Of a DNA stretch of 64,000 nucleotides, positions 15,231 through 23,793 are shown piece by piece. The stretch's first letter is position 1; each line of letters starts with the position of its first letter. The position numbers were made by a program, and so were the translations under genes. The stretch spans positions 1 through 64,000 of the forward strand of contig NZ_JNAL01000005.1 of assembly GCF_000759955.1 (NCBI RefSeq), read 5' to 3'. The notes under the pieces are model-generated. The model searched no databases. It was not told the origin of the DNA and worked only from the letters and a program-made list of their open reading frames with translations. The stretch is from Prochlorococcus marinus str. MIT 9201 (GTDB lineage: Bacteria > Cyanobacteriota > Cyanobacteriia > PCC-6307 > Cyanobiaceae).

Positions 15231-15847
15231 AAATAAATTATTGAACGAACTCTTTTGTCTTTCGCTTCAAAACTAACGGATTCTGTTTTGAGATTATAGT
15301 AGGCATTTTCTGAGTTTATTTCATATTTATTTTCTTTATTTTTATCCTTTACTAGATATTTTACTGGATTAAAAAATTCAATAATGTTATCAGAACCCAA
15401 CTTGGCTTTTTCTGAATTTAAGATGATATTCTTATTTTCAAATCTTATATTTCCCTCTAAAAGATATTTATTCTCTTCTATATTCCATATAAAATTATCT
15501 GCATATAAATTATCTTCATCTTGCTTAAGAGTTTTTAATTTTACGTTGCCCTTCAGTTTTAGTAGTTTATTGTTATCTGATAATGTAGATTCATCTGAAT
15601 ATATAATATACTTCGTTTCTTCGCCATTAAATATATTTATAGTTGTATTTTTTAACTGGAATTCAAAATCATCATTATAAGTTGAATATGGACTTTTTAT
15701 AGAATATATTTTAACTCCTGTCTTAGAGAAGATATTCATATCTAAGTTATCCATTTTTTGTATTACCTTATTTTCATCAAATACATTTGGGGCACAACCA
15801 AGAACAAAAAATGGAAAGAAAATTATTAGTCTATAAATGTTATTCAT
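15227..15847 (-). CDS. lptC: LptC-like LPS-export lipoprotein
   Basis: 206 residues. A hydrophobic signal ends in a lipobox (FVLGCAP, Cys at about 18), so the protein is probably lipid-anchored. The rest is beta-rich with repeated short strands (KLKGNVKLKT, YLLEGNIRFENK, ENAYYNLKTESVSF), typical of the LptC/OstA beta-jellyroll. LptC bridges the inner-membrane LptBFG transporter and LptA in lipopolysaccharide export. A lipoprotein signal is a variation on the TM anchor of E. coli LptC. The start overlaps the end of metG by 8 bp, so translation is coupled. Confidence 0.85.
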   Translation of the reverse strand: MNNIYRLIIFFPFFVLGCAPNVFDENKVIQKMDNLDMNIFSKTGVKIYSIKSPYSTYNDDFEFQLKNTTINIFNGEETKYIIYSDESTLSDNNKLLKLKGNVKLKTLKQDEDNLYADNFIWNIEENKYLLEGNIRFENKNIILNSEKAKLGSDNIIEFFNPVKYLVKDKNKENKYEINSENAYYNLKTESVSFEAKDKRVRSIIYF

Positions 15848-17375
15848 ACTCCAGTTTATTTATTATTGGAGTGGGTTTAGGCAGACTTGAGTTACTAACT
15901 AATAATCCCCAACTTAATTGTTTTTTCCAAGGAATTTCATCTCTGTATATAGAACCAAGTTGTTCATTAATTTTTGTAGATAATTCGGGCAATAAAGGTA
16001 GTAATAATAATCCTATTATTCGAGTGCTTTCTAATACGTTATAAATAATTTCTTTGACTAGTGGTAGATTTTCTTTCTCTTTTATTAACATCCATGGCTG
16101 ATTATCATTTAAATACAAATTTGTATTAATTGCTAGACTAAGCACCTCATTAGCTGCTAGATCTAATTTGTAGATATCAAAGTTATGAATATAATTTTCA
16201 ACTGCAATCTTGGCATAATTCTCTAATTTATTTTCACTTATAATATTTCCATTATTTGGTACTTTATTATCAAACCATTTTCTAGACATAGATGAGGTTC
16301 TATTTAATAAATTGCCAATTGTATTAGCTAAGTCATTATTGATAATGTCAACAAATCTTTTATCTTGAAAATCTCCATCATTTCCCAATGATATGTCTTT
16401 AATGAGGTACCACCTTACAGGATCATTTCCATATTTTGAAAGCAATAAGTCAGGATCGAGTACATTTCCTAAGCTTTTACCCATTTTTTGTCCCTCTCTT
16501 GTAAGAAACCCATGTCCATAAACTTTTTTAGGAATTTTCATATTGGCAGAAATGAGCATCGCGGGCCAGTATACAGCATGGAATCTCAGTATATCTTTAC
16601 CGATTAAATGAACATCAGCTGGCCATCCTCCATTTATTGAATTTTCCAATGAATTATCCGTCTCATTAGAACTTATGGCACTTACATATCCAAGTAAAGC
16701 ATCAAACCATACATAAAAGGTATGGTTATCGTAACCAGGGACAGGAATTCCCCATGAGACATTTGTTCTTGAAATTGAAAAATCCTTTAAACCTTTAGAT
16801 ACAAAATTTACAATTTCATTCTTTCTCTCTATTGGTTCTATAAAAGAAGGTTCGTTTATTATTTCCTCAATTTCTTTTTGATATTTCGAAAGCCTAAAAA
16901 AGAGATTTTCTTCATTTTTCCATTCTAGGTTTTTTTGATGTATTGGACACTTGTATGTGGATGAGTTTTCTGGATTATCTTTAAATTCTTCACAACCGAC
17001 ACAATACCAACCTTTTTGGACTCCCATATAGATATCATCTGATTCTTTTACTCTTTCATAAAATTCATTAACAACGAATTCATGTTTTTTTGAGCTTGTC
17101 CTTATAAATTTATCAAAAGATACATTCCAATTTTTCCAATTGATATTGAAGATTTTTGAGATTTCATCACAATGAGATTTTGGTTCAATACCCTTTTCAT
17201 TAGCTGTCCTTTGTATTTTTAAACCATGTTCATCAACACCTGTTATGAAAATAACATCCTCACCAACAAGCCTTTTGTACCTAGCTATTGAGTCACAAAT
17301 TATTGTTGTATATACGCTTCCTAAATGAGGTTTATCATTAACATAGTATAAAGGGGTAGTAATGACAAAAGTCAT
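15840..17375 (-). CDS. metG: Methionyl-tRNA synthetase
   Basis: 511 residues. The HIGH-type motif is PHLGSVYTT near residue 16 and the KMSKS loop reads KMGKS, a common functional variant. A zinc knuckle of the form CVGC...KCPIHQ is in the connective peptide near 125-145. The helical anticodon-binding domain follows, and the C-terminal tRNA-binding extension of long MetRS is absent. Probably transcribed with lptC downstream and possibly the RNase II gene 69 bp upstream. Confidence 0.97.
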   Translation of the reverse strand: MTFVITTPLYYVNDKPHLGSVYTTIICDSIARYKRLVGEDVIFITGVDEHGLKIQRTANEKGIEPKSHCDEISKIFNINWKNWNVSFDKFIRTSSKKHEFVVNEFYERVKESDDIYMGVQKGWYCVGCEEFKDNPENSSTYKCPIHQKNLEWKNEENLFFRLSKYQKEIEEIINEPSFIEPIERKNEIVNFVSKGLKDFSISRTNVSWGIPVPGYDNHTFYVWFDALLGYVSAISSNETDNSLENSINGGWPADVHLIGKDILRFHAVYWPAMLISANMKIPKKVYGHGFLTREGQKMGKSLGNVLDPDLLLSKYGNDPVRWYLIKDISLGNDGDFQDKRFVDIINNDLANTIGNLLNRTSSMSRKWFDNKVPNNGNIISENKLENYAKIAVENYIHNFDIYKLDLAANEVLSLAINTNLYLNDNQPWMLIKEKENLPLVKEIIYNVLESTRIIGLLLLPLLPELSTKINEQLGSIYRDEIPWKKQLSWGLLVSNSSLPKPTPIINKLEYE

Positions 17376-17443
17376 AAAGCTTTTTTATTAATACTAACAG
17401 ATATTTTTTAAACTAATAAAAACCTATTATATTTATTATATAA

Positions 17444-18628
17444 TTAATAAATAAACTCTAAAAGATTACTATCATTTATAATATATTTAACTTTATATAT
17501 TTTATTACTATATATCTCTATAGATACAAAAAAAGTAATAAGTATTTCTAGCGAATAATCTGGGAAATAAACCAATGCAATATTTTTTTTATGATTGATC
17601 CACTTAACAAATATTAATTTATAAAAAGATTTTTTTTCATTCTTAAAAAATAATTTTAAATACGTAATTTTATCATTTTTAAAAATATTATTATTCTCTG
17701 TTTGTCTATTTTTTGAATAATCAATAATCTTGGTGATTGAATTTATACTTAAATTTTCGTAATTATTAATTTTATTATATACTTGTCTTTGTATAATTAA
17801 ATCAAGATATCTTCGCAGTGGTGAAGTACATTGAACGTACATTTTAAGGCCTAATGATTCATGGATACCAGGCTTGGTTGTTATATAACTTCTTCCCATA
17901 TATTGTTTTAATATTATATATTTAATTTCACTATCTTTGTATCTATTAAGTATTTCAGATGGATTACAATTTAATTTTTGAATCCTAAATGCAGCCGCTA
18001 TGTTATATTTATCTATAAATAAACTTGTAACATAACCCATTAATATCATTGATTCTGCAACTATAATTTGTGATATTGTTTTTTCTACTTTATTTACTAT
18101 AACTTTATCTTTATATAATTTAATTTTACTATTAGGACTTTCAAAAATAATTGCTCCATGTTTCTTTCTGAATGTTATACTTTTTTCTAATAAATTTTTA
18201 ATCTCAACCAATTCAATCTCTTCTTTAGGTTCTAATTCTAATATTTCATTTGCATCTTCATACGTTAATTGATATTTTGGTTTTATTATTGCTTCAATTA
18301 TTTCATAATTATTTATTGATCCATCGTCATTGAATTCTATTGCTGCACTAATAGTTTCTGAAATTTTATTTTGAGCTAGATTTGCCTTTTCAAGAATATC
18401 TTTAGGTAGCATTGGGACATATTGATCAATTAAATATAAACTGCTATTTCTCTTTCTTGCATCTAAATCAACATTAGAATCATGCATAAAGAGTTTGCAT
18501 GGATTACTAATATGTATCCATAAATTTTTAATATTTCCTTCTTTTATTTCTAAAGAAATAGCATCATCAACTTCATGTGGATTATCAGAGTCAATAATAT
18601 ATGTTTTTAAATTAGTTAAATCTTTCAA
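17444..18628 (-). CDS. rnb: RNase II, minimal RNB exoribonuclease
   Basis: 394 residues that start almost directly in the RNB domain: the acidic cluster DSDNPHEVDDA has D13, E19, D21 and D22. E19 sits where E. coli RNase II has an Asp. Later motifs are intact: LYLIDQYVPMLP, AAFRIQ and CTSPLRRYLDLIIQRQ. The N-terminal cold-shock domains are missing and only a degenerate OB-like end (about 320-394) remains in place of S1. It should degrade RNA 3' to 5'. It contrasts with the Zam-like protein at 968-3190, which has the RNA-binding domains but no catalytic residues. Follows rpsR by 44 bp on the same strand. Confidence 0.85.
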   Translation of the reverse strand: MKDLTNLKTYIIDSDNPHEVDDAISLEIKEGNIKNLWIHISNPCKLFMHDSNVDLDARKRNSSLYLIDQYVPMLPKDILEKANLAQNKISETISAAIEFNDDGSINNYEIIEAIIKPKYQLTYEDANEILELEPKEEIELVEIKNLLEKSITFRKKHGAIIFESPNSKIKLYKDKVIVNKVEKTISQIIVAESMILMGYVTSLFIDKYNIAAAFRIQKLNCNPSEILNRYKDSEIKYIILKQYMGRSYITTKPGIHESLGLKMYVQCTSPLRRYLDLIIQRQVYNKINNYENLSINSITKIIDYSKNRQTENNNIFKNDKITYLKLFFKNEKKSFYKLIFVKWINHKKNIALVYFPDYSLEILITFFVSIEIYSNKIYKVKYIINDSNLLEFIY

Positions 18629-18672
18629 ATATTTGAGATATCAACTATGGTAAGAACTTTCTTAAATAAAAA

Positions 18673-18894
18673 TTATCCTTCAGGATTTACAAATGGTAGA
18701 AGAGCCACAATTCTTGCTCTTTTTACCGCTAATGTAAGGTCTCTTTGTTGCTTTGAGGTTAAACCAGTCATCCTTCTTGGTAGGATTTTCCCCCTCTCAG
18801 TTATGAATTTCTTTAGGAGTTCTACATCCTTATAATCAATAGGATCTCCAGGTTTGATAGGTGATAATTGTTTTTTAAAAATTGAATTAGGCAT
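18673..18894 (-). CDS. rpsR: 30S ribosomal protein S18
   Basis: 73 residues with the S18 core: [19 protein letters not shown], then [22 protein letters not shown]. The length matches. It follows rpmG on the same strand, as in many cyanobacteria and plastids. The 47-bp spacer between them consists almost entirely of a 5-bp tandem repeat. Confidence 0.97.
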   Translation of the reverse strand: MPNSIFKKQLSPIKPGDPIDYKDVELLKKFITERGKILPRRMTGLTSKQQRDLTLAVKRARIVALLPFVNPEG

Positions 18895-18900
18895 GATTTA

Positions 18901-18940
18901 ATTTTATTTAATTTGATTTAATTTGATTTGATTTGATTTG
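18901..18940. repeat. 5-bp tandem repeat in the rpmG-rpsR spacer
   Basis: Eight consecutive pentamers read ATTTG or one-base variants (ATTTT, ATTTA). They fill the spacer directly 5' of rpsR. The unit length is not a multiple of three, but the array is noncoding. Such arrays slip readily in replication and could change spacing to the rpsR ribosome-binding site. Confidence 0.85.
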
Positions 18941-18941
18941 A

Positions 18942-19136
18942 TTATTTTATTTCTTTGTGAATTGTCATTCTGTTTAAATGAGGATTAAACTTTTTTAGTT
19001 CTAATCTTTCAGTTGTATTTCTGCGATTCTTTTCAGTAGTATATCTTGAGACACCATTTGATCTCTTAGGATCTGTGCTTGTCCTAGCTTCTGTACATTC
19101 CAGGGTCACTACAACTCTTGTCCCTTTTTTAGCCAT
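18942..19136 (-). CDS. rpmG: 50S ribosomal protein L33
   Basis: 64 residues from the ATG at 19136, giving [16 protein letters not shown]. The frame could open 48 bp earlier, but the standard L33 start is clear. The body contains [20 protein letters not shown] and ends MTIHKEIK. It is divergent from pheT, with a TATAAT-like box and a CTTCAA/TTGAAG dyad in the 100-bp gap. Confidence 0.96.
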   Translation of the reverse strand: MAKKGTRVVVTLECTEARTSTDPKRSNGVSRYTTEKNRRNTTERLELKKFNPHLNRMTIHKEIK

Positions 19137-19236
19137 TTTAATTAATACTTTATTGTATAATTTTCTATTGTACATCTTCAACAAACTTTTTTGAAGATAT
19201 AATCATTTCTTTTATCATCATTGATTAAAAATATAT

Positions 19237-21681
19237 ATGAAAGTTTCTCAAAATTGGTTGAAAAATTTAGTAGAAATTACTTCAACTCCTGAAGATCTGT
19301 CGGAGAAATTGTCTATTGGTGGATTTGAGGTTGAATCGTTAGAAGATTGTTCTGAAAATGTAAATGGTGTTGTTTTAGGTAAGGTTTTATCTGTTTTAAA
19401 ACACGAAGGATCCCGAAAACTTTCAATTTGCCAAGTCGATATTGGTACTTCAAAAAATTTACAAATTATATGTGGTGCGAGCAATATTAAATCAAATATT
19501 TATGTTTATGTTGCTACTATCGGTGCAAAATTAAATGCAGTTGATTTAACTATTAAAAAAAGTGAAATTAGAGGCGTCATAAGTGAAGGAATGATATGCT
19601 CTCTGCAGGAACTAGGTTTAGAAGACTCTAGCGAAGGGATAGAAATTATTGATGAAGAGTTAGCCTTAAAACATGAATTGGGCACTCCAGCGTCTGAATT
19701 ACTTCAATTAAATGATTTTATATATGATTTAGCAATTACAGCTAATAGGCCTGACGGAATGTCGGTTATAGGTATAGCACGCGAAATTTCTGCCCTCTTA
19801 GAATCAACATTAAATTTTCCAGAATTAAACCATAAATACAATATTCAATTACTCAAGGAAATTAAACTTTGCCCAGATGCCATAACATCTAATTGCATTT
19901 ATACGATAAGCTGCATTGATAGAGTAAATGGAGACAAATTATCTCCAAAATGGCTTAAAGACCGCATAGAAAAATCAGGTATAAAGTCGATTAATCTTCT
20001 AGTTGATTTAACAAACTATATTCTTTTAGAACAAGGGCAACCTTTGCATGCGTTTGACAAGGAAAAACTATCTAACTTAATTGGAAAGGAAGTTTCTCCC
20101 GAAGACTTTTCTGTACGAAAAGCCAAAGATAATGAAAGTCTTGTATGTTTAGATGGTAAAAAATATGAATTAAATGAAAATGTTACATTAGTTACTTGTT
20201 GCGATAAACCCGTTGCTATTGCTGGGGTTATAGGTGGTTTAGAGACTTCTGTTACCAATACTACTTCTTCTATTTACCTTGAAGGCGCTGTTTTTAATCC
20301 AGTTACTATAAGAAAATCTTCAAAGGCGGTTGGCATAAGAACAGAATCTAGCAGCAGATATGAAAAAGGGATTTCATCAAAAAACACAATAAGTGCAGTT
20401 ACCAGAGCAATTAATCTTTTAGAAGAATATTTTTCTATTAAATTACCAATCATCAACACTTCGAATTTTAATAATAATGAGGATAATTTTATTAAATTAC
20501 GTAGAAATAGAATACATAAAATTCTTGGTCCATTAATCATTAACGATAAATTTGAAAAAAGAAATTTATTTGATAATGAAATAGTTGATAAATTAACACT
20601 AATAGGTTGTACATTAAAAAGTAAAGAATATGGCTGGGATGTGGCAGTAATTCCTAATAGATCACAGGATTTATTAAGAGAAATAGATTTAATTGAAGAA
20701 ATTGCGAGATTAATAGGGTATGACAGATTCGACTTGAACCTTCCTAATCCAATTAAGCCTGGGAAATTGTCATCAGAACAGTTGGCCTTGAGAAAAGTAA
20801 AAAATGGTTTTACAGAAAATGGTTTTAACGAGGTACTTAGCTACTCTCTTGTTCCAGAAGATAATGAAAAACTTATAAAGATTTCTAATCCTTTGTTATT
20901 AGAAACAAGTTGCCTAAGAGATAATATCTGGAAAGAACATTTGGAGATTGTGAACCGTAATATAAATGCTGGACAAACAAGTTGTTATATATTTGAAATT
21001 GGAAATGTTTTTCACAAGAATACTGAGTTTATTCAAGAGGAAGTACTTAATGGGGCAATTTATGGCAGTAGAAAATTTGGTAAATGGGTTAATTCGGGTA
21101 AGGATAATGATCTTAATTATTATCAGGCTAGAGGAAAGTTAAAGGAAGCCTTATCATGTTTGAATATAAAAATAGATGATAAACCCACTGATTCAATTGA
21201 TTTTCTTCATCCAGGAAGAACAGCAAAAATAATTATTGAAGGGAAAGATGCAGGATATTTTGGTGAAATTCACCCTAAATTAATATTAGAAAAGAAATCA
21301 TTAAAAAAAGTATATTTATTTAGCATAAAAGTAGCTAATCTCTTGAGAGCTAGCACAAGAAAAAATAAATGGATTCCAATATTTAAGCAATACCCAATTG
21401 TTCCGAAAATGGAAAGGGATATAAATTTTGTATTCAGTAAGAAATTTTTAATTAGCGACATAACATCACAAATAAAAAAAACAGGAAAAAATCTCTTAGA
21501 GGATGTATTTTTAATTGATGTTTTTGAAGATATTAAACTTGGGGATGACCAAATCAGTTATACATTTAGATTATCTTATAGAGATAAAGATAAAACATTA
21601 CTAGATTCAGAAATTCAATCAGTACACTCAAGTATCATTTCTAATATCGAAAAAAATTTTAACACTAAATTGAGATGCTAA
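19237..21681 (+). CDS. pheT: Phenylalanyl-tRNA synthetase beta subunit
   Basis: 814 residues, full length for the beta subunit. Domain order: N-terminal tRNA-binding OB fold (about 40-150, with ICGASNIK), B3/B4 editing domain (with LVDLTNYILLEQGQPLHAFD), B5 domain, class II-like catalytic fold without catalytic residues, and a C-terminal ferredoxin-like anticodon-binding domain (with YPIVPKMERDINFVF). It charges tRNA-Phe as an (alpha-beta)2 tetramer; pheS is not in the window, which is usual in cyanobacteria. Confidence 0.97.
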   Translation: MKVSQNWLKNLVEITSTPEDLSEKLSIGGFEVESLEDCSENVNGVVLGKVLSVLKHEGSRKLSICQVDIGTSKNLQIICGASNIKSNIYVYVATIGAKLNAVDLTIKKSEIRGVISEGMICSLQELGLEDSSEGIEIIDEELALKHELGTPASELLQLNDFIYDLAITANRPDGMSVIGIAREISALLESTLNFPELNHKYNIQLLKEIKLCPDAITSNCIYTISCIDRVNGDKLSPKWLKDRIEKSGIKSINLLVDLTNYILLEQGQPLHAFDKEKLSNLIGKEVSPEDFSVRKAKDNESLVCLDGKKYELNENVTLVTCCDKPVAIAGVIGGLETSVTNTTSSIYLEGAVFNPVTIRKSSKAVGIRTESSSRYEKGISSKNTISAVTRAINLLEEYFSIKLPIINTSNFNNNEDNFIKLRRNRIHKILGPLIINDKFEKRNLFDNEIVDKLTLIGCTLKSKEYGWDVAVIPNRSQDLLREIDLIEEIARLIGYDRFDLNLPNPIKPGKLSSEQLALRKVKNGFTENGFNEVLSYSLVPEDNEKLIKISNPLLLETSCLRDNIWKEHLEIVNRNINAGQTSCYIFEIGNVFHKNTEFIQEEVLNGAIYGSRKFGKWVNSGKDNDLNYYQARGKLKEALSCLNIKIDDKPTDSIDFLHPGRTAKIIIEGKDAGYFGEIHPKLILEKKSLKKVYLFSIKVANLLRASTRKNKWIPIFKQYPIVPKMERDINFVFSKKFLISDITSQIKKTGKNLLEDVFLIDVFEDIKLGDDQISYTFRLSYRDKDKTLLDSEIQSVHSSIISNIEKNFNTKLRC

Positions 21682-21726
21682 TTGTATTTCTAGTCTTATT
21701 TGAGTCTAAATAATAGTCTATATATA

Positions 21727-21741
21727 ATTCTTATATAAGAC
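21727..21741 (-). repeat. Short palindromic repeat, copy 1
   Basis: ATTCTTATATAAGAC, the exact reverse complement of the 15-mer at 22249-22263. It contains the perfect 12-bp dyad TCTTATATAAGA. Just upstream, 21706-21719 (CTAAATAATAGTCT) also recurs near the second copy (22227-22240, one mismatch). Confidence 0.75.
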
Positions 21742-21786
21742 AAGTAATAATCCTATAAATCTGATTAATGTTGTATTATAGAGTTC

Positions 21787-22035
21787 ATGATCAATCTATT
21801 ATCTCTAATTTTATCTTCAGTGCTATGGGTACAAGTCCCCCAGTGGTCTGATGATTGGTCAAAATGTTCTGTGGATGTTCCTGACGCTTCATGTCATTGG
21901 TATATAACTGCACCAGATAACACATTTGGCGAAGGTTTCGATTGGGCTAGCGCTCCTTGGTTTGACGCTAATGGATTAGGAGATGTACCTAGCATTGATA
22001 AACAAACGGCTATACAAAAGCTGCAAACAAAGTAG
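21787..22035 (+). CDS. 82-residue Trp-rich exported protein
   Basis: 82 residues from ATG 21787. A short hydrophobic start (INLLSLILSSVLWV) could be a signal peptide or anchor. It is followed by a Trp/Asp-rich segment with two Cys (WSDDWSKCSVDVPDASCHWY) and APWFDANGLGDVP. The composition is more ordered than its neighbours and looks like a real secreted or lumenal protein with one possible disulfide. No family recognised. It is enclosed by inverted copies of a short palindromic repeat (21727, 22249) and followed by a hairpin. Confidence 0.7.
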   Translation: MINLLSLILSSVLWVQVPQWSDDWSKCSVDVPDASCHWYITAPDNTFGEGFDWASAPWFDANGLGDVPSIDKQTAIQKLQTK

Positions 22036-22055
22036 TACTGTCTATAAGGCAGTAC
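22035..22055 (+). terminator. Hairpin after the 82-residue gene
   Basis: GTACTGTC-TATAA-GGCAGTAC makes an 8-bp stem (one G-U) starting at the last base of the stop codon. Only a weak U-rich tail follows, so it may be a terminator or an mRNA 3'-end stabiliser. Confidence 0.5.
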
Positions 22056-22248
22056 AGCTATATTTAAAACCTAATAATAGCAATGCTTCTTAGATGTAAC
22101 ATTTTTTTTGGACATTGAAAGGACATAATTTATGCATTTATTGATAATTTTAAATTTATGAACCTTTAGTAATTTGCAGTCTATTGTAATTGGCAATCTA
22201 TTGAATCTAATTTATCTAAAACAGGACTAAATAATAGACTCATAATGA

Positions 22249-22263
22249 GTCTTATATAAGAAT
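22249..22263 (+). repeat. Short palindromic repeat, copy 2
   Basis: GTCTTATATAAGAAT, overlapping the 17-bp dyad at 22236-22252. It is the inverted partner of copy 1 across 507 bp that contain the 82-residue gene. Confidence 0.75.
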
Positions 22264-22435
22264 TACTACACAAATTTATTTCTTAAAGTATTTCGAAGTA
22301 AATTTTATTTTATTCTGTTTATTAAAGATAGCTACATCAATTAATTTTAACTAATAACTAATAAATTATTGATAAAGATTGGAAACTATAACTCTTAGTT
22401 TTCTTATATTGGACTAATATTTAGACCTATATCTA

Positions 22436-22450
22436 GTCTTATTTAAGAAT
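22436..22450 (+). repeat. Short palindromic repeat, copy 3 (one mismatch)
   Basis: GTCTTATTTAAGAAT, differing by one base from copy 2 and just downstream of the RHH/J-domain gene's stop. The preceding GGACTAATATTTAGAC also echoes the bases before copy 2. Confidence 0.65.
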
Positions 22451-22457
22451 GAGTATA

Positions 22458-23468
22458 CTAGTTTCTATATAGATTTTTTAGTAATTGATACGCTTCATTT
22501 AATTTTCTCATTTGATCTGTTGATCCTCCAGCATCTGGATGCGTCTCTAAGGCTTTTGATTTATAGGCCTCCTTAATTTTACGGAACGTATGAGCTGATC
22601 CTACGGATGTTGATAAATTCAATAATTTAAGTGCTCCATGTACTGTCATTGTTGAATCCAATGTTTGAAATGAATTTGATCTATTATTTCGCTTAAATCT
22701 GCTTACAAACCTTCTCATAAGTGTTGGTATTCTATTTATCAGATCTGATGTGGCAAATGGGTCTTCTAAAACGCCAATCATTAATAAAACAATTTCAAGG
22801 GATGGATTTTTTTTTATCCAAAATGGGCATAATTCTGACATTAATTTATTGGCTGCACTCCACGTAAAGGGTAGATTTTCAGTTCCATCAAGATTTGGCC
22901 ATATATCCCTTTCAAACCAATCCATCGAAGCTTCTACTACATGATCATTAGGAACCGATCCATATAAAGTTTTCCAATGACTAATTAACTCAATTCGACA
23001 TTTTATTAATTCCGTTTCTTTAATTGTATTAATTTGAATATCATTAATATTCTCCTTTAATTTTTCACTATTAATACTTCTTCTTAGATTCTTTACTTTT
23101 TTTTCAACAAAATTGGGAAGGCTTATGTTTGAGTTGGCTTTTTCTTTATGTTGTTTGTTATTTGTAAATCTTTTATTCAAAGATGTCTCATTTACTTCTT
23201 TTATTACGTCTGATTTAATTAATACCAATGCAGTATCCTCATCAATGTTTAAATTTTCATTAATCTTCTTCTCATTAAAGTCTATTTCTTGCTGTTGGTT
23301 CTTAGGTAGAAAATCATCTTCTTGAAGAAGTTCTTTAAGTATCTTTTCTATTACAGGTCCTCTTGCTCTTAATCCCCACTCTTTTCGTAATTGATCAAAC
23401 CTGGAAATTAGTTCCTCAGGTAAATCAATTGAAATTCTTTTTGTATTTGAATTTTCAGGAATATTCAA
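22458..23468 (-). CDS. Ribbon-helix-helix / J-domain fusion protein
   Basis: 336 residues. The N-terminus (about 9-48) fits a ribbon-helix-helix motif: strand TKRISIDLPEELISRF, then a helix pair to VIEKILKELL. A long polar, Lys/Asn/Glu-rich linker follows (about 50-150), then an unassigned helical region with Trp-rich stretches (HWKTLYGS, WFERDIWPNLDG). The C-terminus (about 275-336) is a J-domain with the invariant HPD at 310-312 (ETHPDAGGS) and KLNEAYQLLKNLY. J-domains stimulate Hsp70 ATPase, so this protein may bring DnaK to a DNA-bound complex (inference). No zinc or G/F region. Monocistronic. Confidence 0.8.
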   Translation of the reverse strand: MNIPENSNTKRISIDLPEELISRFDQLRKEWGLRARGPVIEKILKELLQEDDFLPKNQQQEIDFNEKKINENLNIDEDTALVLIKSDVIKEVNETSLNKRFTNNKQHKEKANSNISLPNFVEKKVKNLRRSINSEKLKENINDIQINTIKETELIKCRIELISHWKTLYGSVPNDHVVEASMDWFERDIWPNLDGTENLPFTWSAANKLMSELCPFWIKKNPSLEIVLLMIGVLEDPFATSDLINRIPTLMRRFVSRFKRNNRSNSFQTLDSTMTVHGALKLLNLSTSVGSAHTFRKIKEAYKSKALETHPDAGGSTDQMRKLNEAYQLLKNLYRN

Positions 23469-23611
23469 TAATATTTTTTTGAATAGTATGGAATTTATCT
23501 AATTTTATTAAAAAAAAATTGAAAGTCCATACGTAATATTGTTTTTAAATTAAAACCAATTTATTTTCATGTCACAAGTCAATCAAGTATCTTTTTATAA
23601 TAAAAATAAAA

Positions 23612-23791
23612 ATGTTTAATTGTAATTTCAAGTCATCTAAAGAAAAAAAAAGTTTTTATCAACATAAGAAATTAGAAATGCTTAATTATATTAAGGATTC
23701 ACTTGAACGTAAAATCGCCTCCGTAAAAGCATCTATAGATGTTCTCGAAAGCCAAATTAGCAGGGATAAAGAAGTTGAAGTAACCAACTAG
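23612..23791 (+). CDS. 59-residue coiled-coil-like protein
   Basis: ATG 23612 to TAG 23789-23791. A basic, Lys-rich start (SSKEKKSFYQHKK) is followed by a helix with heptad-like spacing (MLNYIKDSLERKIASVKASIDVLESQIS). No TM. Divergent from the RHH/J-domain gene and ending 2 bp before the convergent Ap4A phosphorylase stop. Not recognised, but the regular helix supports coding. Confidence 0.6.
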   Translation: MFNCNFKSSKEKKSFYQHKKLEMLNYIKDSLERKIASVKASIDVLESQISRDKEVEVTN

Positions 23792-23793
23792 CT

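Larger units (their letters stand above)
22056..22457. other. Noncoding stretch with repeats
   Basis: About 400 bp with no plausible gene on either strand. It holds a 17-bp dyad AGACTCATAATGAGTCT (22236-22252) and two more members of the GTCTTAT(A/T)TAAGAAT family. Confidence 0.7.

Noticed and set aside
15787-16044. Plus-strand frame across lptC-metG
   Set aside because: It is antisense to the conserved C-terminus of MetRS and the LptC lipobox; no independent support.
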